Assembly: GCA_040387195.1 (NCBI GenBank)
Contig: JAZKEF010000001.1
Coordinates: forward strand, 62,001 to 126,000
Origin: UKL13-3 sp040387195
GTDB lineage: Bacteria; Bacteroidota; Bacteroidia; UKL13-3
DNA: 64,000 bases
Direction: 5' to 3'
Positions 18,443-26,363 of the stretch are shown here, one piece after another. The notes under the pieces were generated by a model. That model saw only the letters and a program-made list of their open reading frames with translations, was not told the DNA's origin and did no database searches. Numbering within the stretch: position 1 is the first letter of the stretch; the number at the start of each line of letters is the position of its first letter. A program made the position numbers and the translations under genes.

Positions 18443-19231
18443 ATGAGTATTCTTCAGGCTGTTATCCTCGCTATTGTTGAGGGGCTTACAGAGTTTCTGC
18501 CTGTATCGTCAACAGGGCATATGATTATTGCATCCAGCATGATGGGCATTGCTTCCGATAACTTTGTGAAAATGTTTACGGTCGCCATTCAGCTTGGAGC
18601 CATTCTTTCGGTAATTGTATTGTACTGGCGCAAGTTTTTGCAATCCATCCAATTCTACATCACTTTAATCGTAGCCTTTATTCCCGCTGCTGTTTTTGGA
18701 AAACTGTTTAACGACCAGATTGATGCCCTGCTCGAAAATGCACTGGTGGTGGGCATTTCGCTGCTGCTCGGAGGTATTGTATTGTTGTTTATTGATAAAT
18801 GGTTCGGGCATACGGAACACAATGATGAAGTGACCTATCCCAAAGCCTTTAAAATAGGCATGTTTCAGGTTATAGCGATGATTCCGGGTGTATCACGCTC
18901 GGCAGCTACCATTATCGGAGCATTGCAACAAAAACTATCGCGCCAAGCGGCAGCCGAATTCTCCTTCTTTCTGGCCGTACCTACCATGTTTGCAGCAACT
19001 GCCTACAAACTTTACAAATACATTAAGGAAGGCGGATCCTTTGGCTCGGAAGAGATCACCGTATTAGCCATTGGAAATGTTGTTGCCTTTATTGTTGCCA
19101 TGATTGCCATCAAAGCTTTTATTAGTTATTTAACCAAATACGGATTCAAAATATTCGGCTGGTACCGCATCATTGTTGGTGCAATCATCATTGCACTCTA
19201 TGCAATGGGCTATAATCTTGAGGTTATTTAA
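18443..19231 (+). CDS. uppP: Undecaprenyl-diphosphate phosphatase
   Basis: 262 residues from ATG 18443; a longer in-frame reading would overlap DUF3098. It removes a phosphate from undecaprenyl pyrophosphate so that the lipid carrier of cell-wall synthesis can be reused, and confers bacitracin tolerance. Both family motifs are clear: 'EGLTEFLPVSSTGHM' near residue 12 and 'PGVSRSAATI' near 155. The rest is seven to eight hydrophobic helices. It is the last gene of the ftsX-DUF3098-uppP group. Confidence 0.97.
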   Translation: MSILQAVILAIVEGLTEFLPVSSTGHMIIASSMMGIASDNFVKMFTVAIQLGAILSVIVLYWRKFLQSIQFYITLIVAFIPAAVFGKLFNDQIDALLENALVVGISLLLGGIVLLFIDKWFGHTEHNDEVTYPKAFKIGMFQVIAMIPGVSRSAATIIGALQQKLSRQAAAEFSFFLAVPTMFAATAYKLYKYIKEGGSFGSEEITVLAIGNVVAFIVAMIAIKAFISYLTKYGFKIFGWYRIIVGAIIIALYAMGYNLEVI

Positions 19232-19292
19232 AACTTTAATTTGCTCATAATGAAGAGTGCGAACTATTTTCACCTCTTTTTTTACGCAAAGG

Positions 19293-19323
19293 TTTGACAA
19301 ATTGAAAAACGTTCTTATTTTTG
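19293..19323 (+). promoter_or_regulatory. Consensus Bacteroidota promoter of tRNA-Lys
   Basis: TTTG (19293-19296), exactly 19 bases, then TATTTTTG (19316-19323): a full match to TTTG-N19-TAnnTTTG. The tRNA begins 41 bases downstream. This is the best promoter in the window. Confidence 0.85.
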
Positions 19324-19364
19324 CATCCCGTTAACGAAAGAGCGAAAGCACAAAAGTTAGCAAT

Positions 19365-19437
19365 GATTCAGTAGCTCAGCTGGTAGAGCATTACACTTTT
19401 AATGTAGGGGTCCTGGGTTCGAGTCCCAGCTGGATCA
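19365..19437 (+). tRNA. tRNA-Lys (anticodon TTT)
   Basis: A 73-base cloverleaf with no encoded CCA. The acceptor arms GATTCAG and CTGGATC pair with one G-T; the D arm contains AGCTCAGCTGGTAGAGC; the anticodon loop is CTTTTAA with TTT at 19398-19400; the T arm has GGTTCGAGTCC. A hairpin terminator follows directly. Confidence 0.97.
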
Positions 19438-19440
19438 CAA

Positions 19441-19469
19441 AAAAAGCACCTAAATCAGGTGCTTTTTTT
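19441..19469. terminator. Terminator after tRNA-Lys
   Basis: Perfect 11-bp arms (19441-19451 and 19457-19467) with a 5-base loop, ending in a T-run; the A-run on the left side makes it usable from both directions. Confidence 0.9.
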
Positions 19470-19514
19470 ATGCGCATATATCTCAAGCCTTTTTCCTTTA
19501 TTATTTCCAGTTTA

Positions 19515-19548
19515 AACAAAAAAGGTGATACGTTTCCATACCACCTTT
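19515..19548 (-). terminator. Terminator of katG
   Basis: On the minus strand AAAGGTG (19542-19548) pairs with CACCTTT (19521-19527), followed by a T-run. It lies 22 bases beyond the katG stop. Confidence 0.7.
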
Positions 19549-19569
19549 ACATGCATAATTTAAATCTTA

Positions 19570-21804
19570 TCAGGTAAGATCAAACCTATCCAGGTTCATT
19601 ACCTTGCTCCATGCCGCCACAAAATCATTCACAAATTTTGCCTTGGCATCGCTGCTTGCATATACTTCGGCTAAAGCCCTGAGTTCTGCATTGGAACCAA
19701 AGATCAGATCTACGCGTGTTGCGGTCCATTTCTTCTCTCCAGTGGTACGATCACTTCCTTCGAATACATCTTTCAATTCTGATGTTGCCTTCCATGTTGT
19801 TTGCATATCGAGCAGGTTCAGGAAAAAATCGTTGCTGAGAGTATCCTTTTGTTTGGTAAACACCCCATGAACGGTTTGATTGGCATTTGCATTGAGTACA
19901 CGCATACCTCCAACAAGCACGGTCATTTCCGGAGCAGTGAGGGTTAACAGTTGTGCTTTATCTACCAGCACCTCTTCTGCCGATACCGTGTATTTAGTTT
20001 TGGTATAGTTGCGGAATCCATCAGCAGCGTGTTCCAGCACTGCAAATGAAGCTACATCGGTTTGTTCCTGCGAAGTATCTGATCGTCCGGGTGCAAACGG
20101 AACTTTCACTTCGTGTCCTGCATTTTTTGCTGCTTTTTCAATGGCTGCACATCCTCCCAGTACAATTAAGTCGGCAAGTGAAACTTTTTTTCCACCTGTT
20201 TGAGCTGTGTTGAAAGTTGTTTGGATAACCTCCAGTGCTATAAGAACTTTTGCAAGCTGTGCAGGGTTGTTTACCTCCCAGTCCTTTTGTGGAGCAAGAC
20301 GGATGCGTGCACCATTTGCACCACCGCGTTTATCGGAACCTCTGAAAGTAGATGCCGAAGCCCAGGCTGTACTCACCAGTTCTGCTATCGAAAGACTGGA
20401 ATCAAGTATCGCTGTTTTTAGTGAAGCAATATCCGTTTCATCAATGAGTTTATGTGTAACAGCAGGAACAGGATCCTGCCAGATTAGCTGTTCCTTAGGA
20501 ACCTCATTCCCCAGGTAACGGGAAATAGGTCCCATATCGCGGTGGGTGAGTTTGAACCACGCACGAGCAAATGCATCTGCAAGTTTATCAGGGTTCTCAT
20601 AAAAATGCCGTGCAATTTTTTCATATACGGGATCTGCTCTCAGGGCAAGATCGGCTGTAAGCATGGTGGGTGCATGACTTTTGGCCGGGTTATGTGCATC
20701 GGGCACTGTGCCTGCTCCTGCACCACCTTTAGGTTTCCATTGTTGTGCACCGGCCGGACTTTTGGTCAATTCCCATTCGTATCCAAATAGGTTTTCAAAA
20801 TAATTGTTGCTCCATTTTGTGGGAGTGGTTGTCCATGCACCTTCCAAACCACTGGTAATAGTGTTCTCTCCATTACCGCTGCCCAACGAATTTTTCCAAC
20901 CCAGGCCTTGTTCTTCGATGCTTGCAGCAGCAGGTTCGGCACCCACATATTTACCGGCATCACCGGCACCGTGTGTTTTACCGAAGGTGTGACCTCCTGC
21001 AATCAATGCAACTGTTTCTTCATCGTCCATTGCCATGCGGCCAAATGTTTCCCGAATATCACGGGCTGATGCCAGCGGATCAGGATTTCCGTTAGGGCCT
21101 TCCGGATTTACGTAAATCAATCCCATCTGCACAGCGGCAAGCGGATTTTCAAGTTCACGGTCACCAGTATATCGTTTATCTTCCAACCATTTGCCTTCCG
21201 ATCCCCAGTAAATTTCTTCTTCGGGTTGCCATACATCTTCCCGTCCTCCTGCAAAGCCAAATGTTTTAAAATTCATCGATTCAAGTGCACAGTTACCTGC
21301 AAGAATCATGAGATCGGCCCATGAAATTTTCCTACCATATTTTTGTTTAACCGGCCACAAAAGCAAACGTGCTTTATCGAGATTTACATTATCAGGCCAG
21401 CTATTTAAAGGTTCAAAACGCTGTGTTCCAGACCCTGCACCGCCACGACCATCCCCTATGCGGTAGGTGCCTGCACTGTGCCATGCCATGCGAATAAACA
21501 GCGGACCATAATGCCCGAAGTCGGCCGGCCACCAATCTTGTGACTTGGTCATCAACTCAATGATGTCCTTTTTCAAGGCTTTCAGATCAAGGCTTTTAAA
21601 CTCCTTTGCATAATCAAACTGCTCACCCATCGGATTCGCAAGCGGAGAGTTCTGCCGGAGAATATTCAACTTCAACTGATTGGGCCACCAATCGCGGTTA
21701 CTTGTTCCGTTCCCTGCAGTTTGTTTGGGAGTGCCATGATGGAACGGGCATTTTGCATCTCCGTTCGCATTGTCTGATGTGTTAGAATGAGGATCCTTTT
21801 CCAT
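19570..21804 (-). CDS. katG: Bifunctional catalase-peroxidase (HPI)
   Basis: 744 residues, the usual length. This heme enzyme destroys hydrogen peroxide and has broad peroxidase activity. The distal site is clear in 'PLFIRMAWHSAGTYRIGDGR' (Arg, Trp and His), and the proximal His region in 'ALIAGGHTFGKTHGAG'. The Trp-Tyr-Met crosslink partners can be seen as the W of MAWHSAG, the Y of 'GLIYVNPEGPNGNPDPL' and a downstream Met. The second, heme-less duplicate domain is complete. It is monocistronic, with its own terminator. I could not find a consensus promoter or a clear OxyR-type site in the 215 bases upstream. Confidence 0.98.
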   Translation of the reverse strand: MEKDPHSNTSDNANGDAKCPFHHGTPKQTAGNGTSNRDWWPNQLKLNILRQNSPLANPMGEQFDYAKEFKSLDLKALKKDIIELMTKSQDWWPADFGHYGPLFIRMAWHSAGTYRIGDGRGGAGSGTQRFEPLNSWPDNVNLDKARLLLWPVKQKYGRKISWADLMILAGNCALESMNFKTFGFAGGREDVWQPEEEIYWGSEGKWLEDKRYTGDRELENPLAAVQMGLIYVNPEGPNGNPDPLASARDIRETFGRMAMDDEETVALIAGGHTFGKTHGAGDAGKYVGAEPAAASIEEQGLGWKNSLGSGNGENTITSGLEGAWTTTPTKWSNNYFENLFGYEWELTKSPAGAQQWKPKGGAGAGTVPDAHNPAKSHAPTMLTADLALRADPVYEKIARHFYENPDKLADAFARAWFKLTHRDMGPISRYLGNEVPKEQLIWQDPVPAVTHKLIDETDIASLKTAILDSSLSIAELVSTAWASASTFRGSDKRGGANGARIRLAPQKDWEVNNPAQLAKVLIALEVIQTTFNTAQTGGKKVSLADLIVLGGCAAIEKAAKNAGHEVKVPFAPGRSDTSQEQTDVASFAVLEHAADGFRNYTKTKYTVSAEEVLVDKAQLLTLTAPEMTVLVGGMRVLNANANQTVHGVFTKQKDTLSNDFFLNLLDMQTTWKATSELKDVFEGSDRTTGEKKWTATRVDLIFGSNAELRALAEVYASSDAKAKFVNDFVAAWSKVMNLDRFDLT

Positions 21805-22019
21805 AAGGTATTAATTATTAATGTTGTTCAGAATTATATTTTTAACAGATTCGTTAGCGGCACCAATCTTATTCGCAAACAATGTCAATCCCTTCCAGAA
21901 TTTACATTGTGCTTTCATATAATGCTTTGTTAAAATTAAAAAACTTAACGTTAAAATGGCAAGATTGTTTAACCAATTTTTATCATATCAAGACTTTACC
22001 GGAAACACCCTACTTTAGA

Positions 22020-22565
22020 TTATTTGTTTTCTTGTGTAAATCCAATTCGCTTTCGGGGAACCTCAGGAGTATATAATAATTCTTTAAGTGTTTTAAAAAC
22101 AACCTGAATGTCTTTGTCTATTTTATCTCCTTTCAATTCCTGTTTCATCATTCTGCTTTCCAGTTGTTCCAGTTTCAGCAAAATATCTTTATGGGTCGCG
22201 AGCATTTCTCTCAACTTGGTATACACCCTCATTATAGCAATATTAACCTGAACAGCAGTGCTGCTGCTTAATACGCTTGATAGCATTAATACCCCATGCT
22301 CGGTAAAGGCATAAGGTAATGTTCTCCTCCCTCCCCAACTTGAGGTCGCAAATTGCGACCTCAAGTTGGGGAGGTCTTCCTCATTGATTTGAAACATAAA
22401 ATCTTCCGGAAATCTCTCCGGATTTCGTTTCACTTGTTCGTTCAACCGTTTGGTGGCAACACCATATAATGCCGCAAGATCTTCATCAAGCATCACTTTC
22501 TGATTACGTAAAAAGTAGATTTTGCTTAATACGAGCGTTTCGGTAACAGGAATCTCTGTTGGCAT
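22020..22565 (-). CDS. ORF6N domain DNA-binding protein
   Basis: 181 residues. Residues ~8-90 are the ORF6N domain ('IYFLRNQKVMLDEDLAALYG', 'RNPERFPEDFMFQINEEDLP', 'AFTEHGVLMLSSVLSS'), a DNA-binding module first described in phages and frequent as stand-alone chromosomal genes in Bacteroidota. The C-terminal ~70 residues are helical and charged, probably a coiled coil. Its role is unknown; the phage link suggests a mobile origin, but no phage genes are nearby. The coding sequence contains an exceptional 45-base perfect palindrome at 22330-22374 (separate entry). Confidence 0.88.
   Translation of the reverse strand: MPTEIPVTETLVLSKIYFLRNQKVMLDEDLAALYGVATKRLNEQVKRNPERFPEDFMFQINEEDLPNLRSQFATSSWGGRRTLPYAFTEHGVLMLSSVLSSSTAVQVNIAIMRVYTKLREMLATHKDILLKLEQLESRMMKQELKGDKIDKDIQVVFKTLKELLYTPEVPRKRIGFTQENK
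22330..22374. repeat. 22-bp perfect inverted repeat with one-base spacer, inside the ORF6N gene
   Basis: Arms 22330-22351 and 22353-22374 match in all 22 pairs around base 22352. They encode the region 'PNLRSQFATSSWGG' of the ORF6N protein. A perfect palindrome of this size inside a coding sequence is not expected by chance. Confidence 0.95.
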
Positions 22566-22669
22566 GGGATTGGGGTTAACGTATTTTTATAAGGGTAAGG
22601 TTAGGAGAGAAAAAGGAGATTTCTTTGTGTGAATGAATCTGTGACAGAAACATCATATCAAAGTATTAT

Positions 22670-25144
22670 CTAGAAAGGTTCAGGGATGGAAAACCTTGTG
22701 ACTGTTGATAAAATAGATTTCTCACTTCGTCCCATAGTTTCCATGATCAATGCAAGATTGTTACAGGACAGAAATACCTTTTCCAGCAGTGCAAGCTCCT
22801 CAACGGGCCATGGTTCATTCGCCCTGAAATATTGTTTTCTGAGTTCCTTCAATGCATCGGAAGTCAGCTCTGTCGGTTTTTGAAATGGAAGGGAACGCAC
22901 CGATTTCTTCAACTCATCCCATTCGCTTTCCGCTAGTTTATTAAATGCCGGTTGTGCAAAATACCGCTCCACCACTTCCAGTTTTGCCAGACGTTCAGTT
23001 TCCGACAATTCCGATTGTTCTTTCCTTACTTCTTTTAATGCTTTCTCTACAGGTTCGTATATCGGATTGATTCGTCTTCTGATTTCTTCATAACTCATCA
23101 GTCCTTGCAGCACTCCAAAAAACGAAACCTGCTTACCAATGCTGTAATACCTTACGGAGGTATCTCCCGCCAGTACATTGCCGACAACAGCAGCACTAAA
23201 CCTTAACTTCTTTTCATCCAGTTCGGCTTTGTAAGCCATCAGTCTTTCGGGAGCCAGCAACTCTGCTACATTGATTCCCGGTTTAACACCCGTTTCCTGT
23301 TGTTGCAAGAGTTGTAAAAACCGTTGTCCGTATTTTTCCATCTTACTCTGCGACACACCTGATACTGCCAGCATGGCTGATTCCGATTGCGGCATTTTTT
23401 CAACCATATCATTGAGGGTAGTGTCATGAAAAATGACATAGGGAGGCAACTTTTCTTCATCTGCAATACGTTTGCGCAAGCGCCTGAGTTGTTCAAACAA
23501 AGGCACGTCTCCGTATGCAACGTTGCTTTCTTCAAACACCATATTATCCATCATCCGGTCTGATCGTCTTCGGTCTCTTCTCGGTGTATAGTCAATTTCA
23601 ACGGGTTCATTTAAATAGAGTTTGCCCACTCCTTTTAAAATGCTTTCCCCGAATGAAGTGATCTGTAACACGTTTCCTTTGTCGTATGCAATTTCAAACA
23701 CACCCAACTGAATCATCTGCAGCAAATACGACTGCCAGATCCTTGCACTCACATCCGATCCGGCTCCGTATGTTTTAATCCGGTCGAGTTTGCGTTCTGT
23801 AATTCCTGCATGTTTCATTCCACGCAACACATCAATGAGTAAATGCGAACCTACCTGCTCTCCTATTTGCTGAATGCGCATTAATGCTGAAAGAGCCTTT
23901 TGGGCCAACAGTGTTCCGTCAGCCTGCGTGGACGGATGATTGCATACATCACAGTTTCCACAATTTTCGGTGAGCTGCTGCCCGAAATAGTTTAACAGGA
24001 TCCGCCTGCGACAATGTTTGGCTTCGGCAAACTCCTGCATCCGTGTAAGCTTCTCCACATTAATTTCGGGCTGGCCGCTTTGTTGGGCAAATGAACGCAA
24101 CATCATCAGATCGCCCAAGGCATAATAGAGAATGGTATCACAAGGCATGCCGTCTCTCCCGCCACGGCCAATTTCCTGGTAATAACTCTCTATCGACTTG
24201 GGCAAATTATAATGCATCACAAAACGGACATTGCTTTTATCAATGCCCATTCCGAAAGCAATGGTGGCACATACCACCTGAATATTGTCGTTCAAAAAAT
24301 CTTCCTGTACTTTACTGCGCTCCTCATTTCCCATGCCTGCATGATACGCACGAGCATTGATACCAATCTCTGTGAGTTCATGCGCAATGAGCTCCGTATT
24401 GGCGCGTGACGTACAATACACGATACCATTTTCATTAGGGTGTTTATCGAGGAATGCAGCCATGTCGCGCAACTTTTCCTTTTTGTTCAAACCCGCTTTA
24501 ACCGTTAAACTCAAATTGGGTCTGTCGAAGGAGGATACAAATTGCCTGGGAGTTCTTAGGCCCAGCAATTGCAGAATATCGGTTCGGGTAATTTTATCCG
24601 CTGTGGCGGTGAGGGCCATCATGGGTAAGGTTGGAAAAACGGCTCTTAGTTTATAAAGCTCTTTATATTCAGGACGGAAATCATGTCCCCAAGACGAAAC
24701 ACAATGTGCTTCATCAATAGCGATTAAGGAAAGGGGGATCCGCTTGAGAACATGTTCCAATGTAGACAATACTTTCTCGGGCGACATATAAAGCAATTTT
24801 ATCTGGCCGTGGAAACAGCGCGCTGCTATTTCACTTTCCTGATCCACACTCAGACTGCTGTTCATAAATGCTGCATCAATGCCGTTGGCGACCAAGGCAT
24901 CCACCTGATCTTTCATGAGAGAAATGAGTGGTGACACAACAAGTGTGACGCCCTCTTTGAGTAATGCCGGAATCTGGTAACAGATGCTTTTTCCACCACC
25001 GGTGGGCATGAGTACCAAACAATCGTTTCCTTCCGAAACATGGCTGATTACCTCAGCTTGTTGTCCGCGGAATTGATCATAACCAAAATATTTTTTAAGA
25101 AGCTGTTCAGGTTGGGTTGGAGTTGAAACGTTCATGCGATTCAA
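22670..25144 (-). CDS. recQ: ATP-dependent DNA helicase RecQ
   Basis: 824 residues, longer than the ~600 of E. coli RecQ. It unwinds DNA 3'-5' in recombination and repair. Motif I is 'CLVLMPTGGGKSICYQIPAL', motif II 'IAIDEAHCVSSWGHDFRPEY', and motif VI 'SYYQEIGRGGRDGMPCD'. A Zn site follows ('AKHCRRRILLNYFGQ', 'CGNCDVC'), then the RQC winged helix, then an HRDC domain ('KLPPYVIFHDTTLNDMVEKM'). The last ~180 residues are an extra C-terminal extension ending in a helix-turn-helix-like segment (LLEKVFLSCNNLALIMETMG). The start could also be the Met 3 codons on. Confidence 0.96.
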   Translation of the reverse strand: MNRMNVSTPTQPEQLLKKYFGYDQFRGQQAEVISHVSEGNDCLVLMPTGGGKSICYQIPALLKEGVTLVVSPLISLMKDQVDALVANGIDAAFMNSSLSVDQESEIAARCFHGQIKLLYMSPEKVLSTLEHVLKRIPLSLIAIDEAHCVSSWGHDFRPEYKELYKLRAVFPTLPMMALTATADKITRTDILQLLGLRTPRQFVSSFDRPNLSLTVKAGLNKKEKLRDMAAFLDKHPNENGIVYCTSRANTELIAHELTEIGINARAYHAGMGNEERSKVQEDFLNDNIQVVCATIAFGMGIDKSNVRFVMHYNLPKSIESYYQEIGRGGRDGMPCDTILYYALGDLMMLRSFAQQSGQPEINVEKLTRMQEFAEAKHCRRRILLNYFGQQLTENCGNCDVCNHPSTQADGTLLAQKALSALMRIQQIGEQVGSHLLIDVLRGMKHAGITERKLDRIKTYGAGSDVSARIWQSYLLQMIQLGVFEIAYDKGNVLQITSFGESILKGVGKLYLNEPVEIDYTPRRDRRRSDRMMDNMVFEESNVAYGDVPLFEQLRRLRKRIADEEKLPPYVIFHDTTLNDMVEKMPQSESAMLAVSGVSQSKMEKYGQRFLQLLQQQETGVKPGINVAELLAPERLMAYKAELDEKKLRFSAAVVGNVLAGDTSVRYYSIGKQVSFFGVLQGLMSYEEIRRRINPIYEPVEKALKEVRKEQSELSETERLAKLEVVERYFAQPAFNKLAESEWDELKKSVRSLPFQKPTELTSDALKELRKQYFRANEPWPVEELALLEKVFLSCNNLALIMETMGRSEKSILSTVTRFSIPEPF

Positions 25145-25178
25145 ATATGGGATAATTATTGTCGTTGGGGAAATTTAT

Positions 25179-25262
25179 TGTCGTGAGAAAATGGTTGCCC
25201 GCTGATCTCGCAGATTTCGCGGATTCTTTTCTGCGTTATTCGCGTGATCTGCGGGAACCACT
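25179..25262 (+). repeat. Hairpin repeat, left copy flanking the GxxExxY gene
   Basis: It shares with the copy at 25651-25752 an identical 37-base core (25209-25245, beginning CGCAGATTTCGCGGATTC), the preceding 'TGTCGTGAG...CCCGCT' and the following 'GCGGGAACC', in the same orientation. Its outer arms read CCCGCTGATCTCGC... and ...GCGTGATCTGCGGG. Confidence 0.9.
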
Positions 25263-25263
25263 C

Positions 25264-25641
25264 TTAGAGCTTATTCACTTTTCTAAAGATATTCTTGTCT
25301 ATTTCAGTAGTATTAAAATTGATTAATAAGCCAAGTTTCTTATTGGAAAGTTTAAGGTAGGATAACAATTGTTTATGATGGACTTCCGCCAAATGTTCAA
25401 CAGATTTTATTTCAATGATTACTGTTCCATTGACCAGTAAATCAATCCGAAACCCTAAATCAAGTTTTACTTCTTTATAATAAACAGGTAAAGGAATCTG
25501 ATTTTCGACTGTGAGCCCAATTAGTGTTAGTTCATGTTTAAGTACATTTTCATACACTGATTCAAGCAAACCAGGACCGAGGTGATTATATACTGTAAAT
25601 ACTGCACCCCGAATAGCGAATGAAATCTCATTTTCTGTCAT
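25264..25641 (-). CDS. GxxExxY family protein (PD-(D/E)XK nuclease-like)
   Basis: 125 residues from ATG 25641 (MTENEISFAIRGAVFTVYNH); the longer reading to 25794 runs through repeat DNA and is rejected. The family-naming motif is 'GLLESVYENVL' near residue 22, and 'FRIDLLVNGTVIIEIKSVEH' holds the D...ExK core of a restriction-like nuclease fold. The biological role is unknown. It is sandwiched between two direct copies of a hairpin repeat whose cores are identical over 37 bases; the right copy begins 10 bases outside the start codon, the left copy ends 1 base beyond the stop. This gives the unit the look of a small mobile or repeat-associated element. Confidence 0.88.
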   Translation of the reverse strand: MTENEISFAIRGAVFTVYNHLGPGLLESVYENVLKHELTLIGLTVENQIPLPVYYKEVKLDLGFRIDLLVNGTVIIEIKSVEHLAEVHHKQLLSYLKLSNKKLGLLINFNTTEIDKNIFRKVNKL

Positions 25642-25650
25642 GTTCGGATT

Positions 25651-25752
25651 TGTCGTGAGGAAAAGGGTTTCCCGCTCCCGCCTTGCGGGACGCAGATTTC
25701 GCGGATTCTTTTCTGCGTTATTCGCGTCCCGCAAGGCGGGAGCGGGAACCCT
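25651..25752 (+). repeat. Hairpin repeat, right copy flanking the GxxExxY gene
   Basis: The 37-base core at 25691-25727 is identical to 25209-25245. Here the outer arms (25671-25693 and 25724-25746) are a perfect 23-bp inverted repeat of different sequence from the left copy, starting CCCGCTCCCGCCTTGCGGG. The core is conserved, and the two arms have changed together. Confidence 0.93.
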
Positions 25753-25759
25753 CTCTGTG

Positions 25760-26098
25760 TTAGTCTTTCTTGCCGCCCAGCATGAGCAGTTCATTCACTA
25801 CAATTTCCGTTACGTAACGTTTTACACCATCTTTATCGGTGTAGTTACGGGAGTGGATCTTGCCTTCAATTGCGACTTCACTTCCCTTTTTGAGGTACTT
25901 GGCAATCACATCGGCTTGTTTGCCCCATGCTACCAGGTTATGCCATTGGGTTTCGGTGACCTTCTCTCCTTTTTCATTTTTGTAACTCTCGGAGGTAGCC
26001 AATGAAAACTTAGCTAATTTTTTGCCTGCGTTCAGGTCTTTTACATCGGGGTTTTGTCCCAGGTTGCCAATGAGGCGAACATTGTTTCTGAGGTTCAT
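25760..26098 (-). CDS. ssb: Single-stranded DNA-binding protein, short form
   Basis: 112 residues forming a complete OB fold: 'MNLRNNVRLIGNLGQNPDVK', 'KFSLATSESYKNEKGEKVTE', 'TQWHNLVAWGKQADVIAKYL', 'KGSEVAIEGKIHSRNYTDKD'. It stops at GGKKD, without the disordered region and acidic DFDDDIPF-like tail through which replicative SSBs recruit partners. It is therefore likely a secondary SSB, perhaps of the accessory genome, or a protein that acts without the usual interactions. It lies 8 bases from the hairpin repeat. Confidence 0.93.
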   Translation of the reverse strand: MNLRNNVRLIGNLGQNPDVKDLNAGKKLAKFSLATSESYKNEKGEKVTETQWHNLVAWGKQADVIAKYLKKGSEVAIEGKIHSRNYTDKDGVKRYVTEIVVNELLMLGGKKD

Positions 26099-26363
26099 AA
26101 TACTTGTTGTTTAAAAAACGTAAATAATAAAAAAGAACGTCCGTACACTCCTTATCTCGCTGGTACCATTACGAATAGGGCAATGCAGAGAACGTTGTCG
26201 GTAATTGACGGAGCGAAGATGAACCGGCCTGTAAACCCGAACCGTATAGTAAACGGATATAAACGAAAAGAAACGTTTGTACACGTATCCATTTTTTTTG
26301 AACACTTGCGTATATTAGTTGCGCATATTTCTAAGTTATAAGCAATCTTAGGACAAGACAAAA

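Noticed and set aside
20207..20518. Plus-strand ORF of 103 residues within katG
   Set aside because: It is antisense to a fully conserved enzyme and shows no protein-like features.
22020..22565. Prophage remnant around the ORF6N gene
   Set aside because: ORF6N domains occur in phages, but no structural, integrase or lysis genes, and no att-type repeats, are next to it.
25642..25794. N-terminal extension of the GxxExxY protein (53 extra residues)
   Set aside because: It translates the hairpin repeat (Arg/Pro/Ala-rich) and conflicts with family length; the start at 25641 fits.
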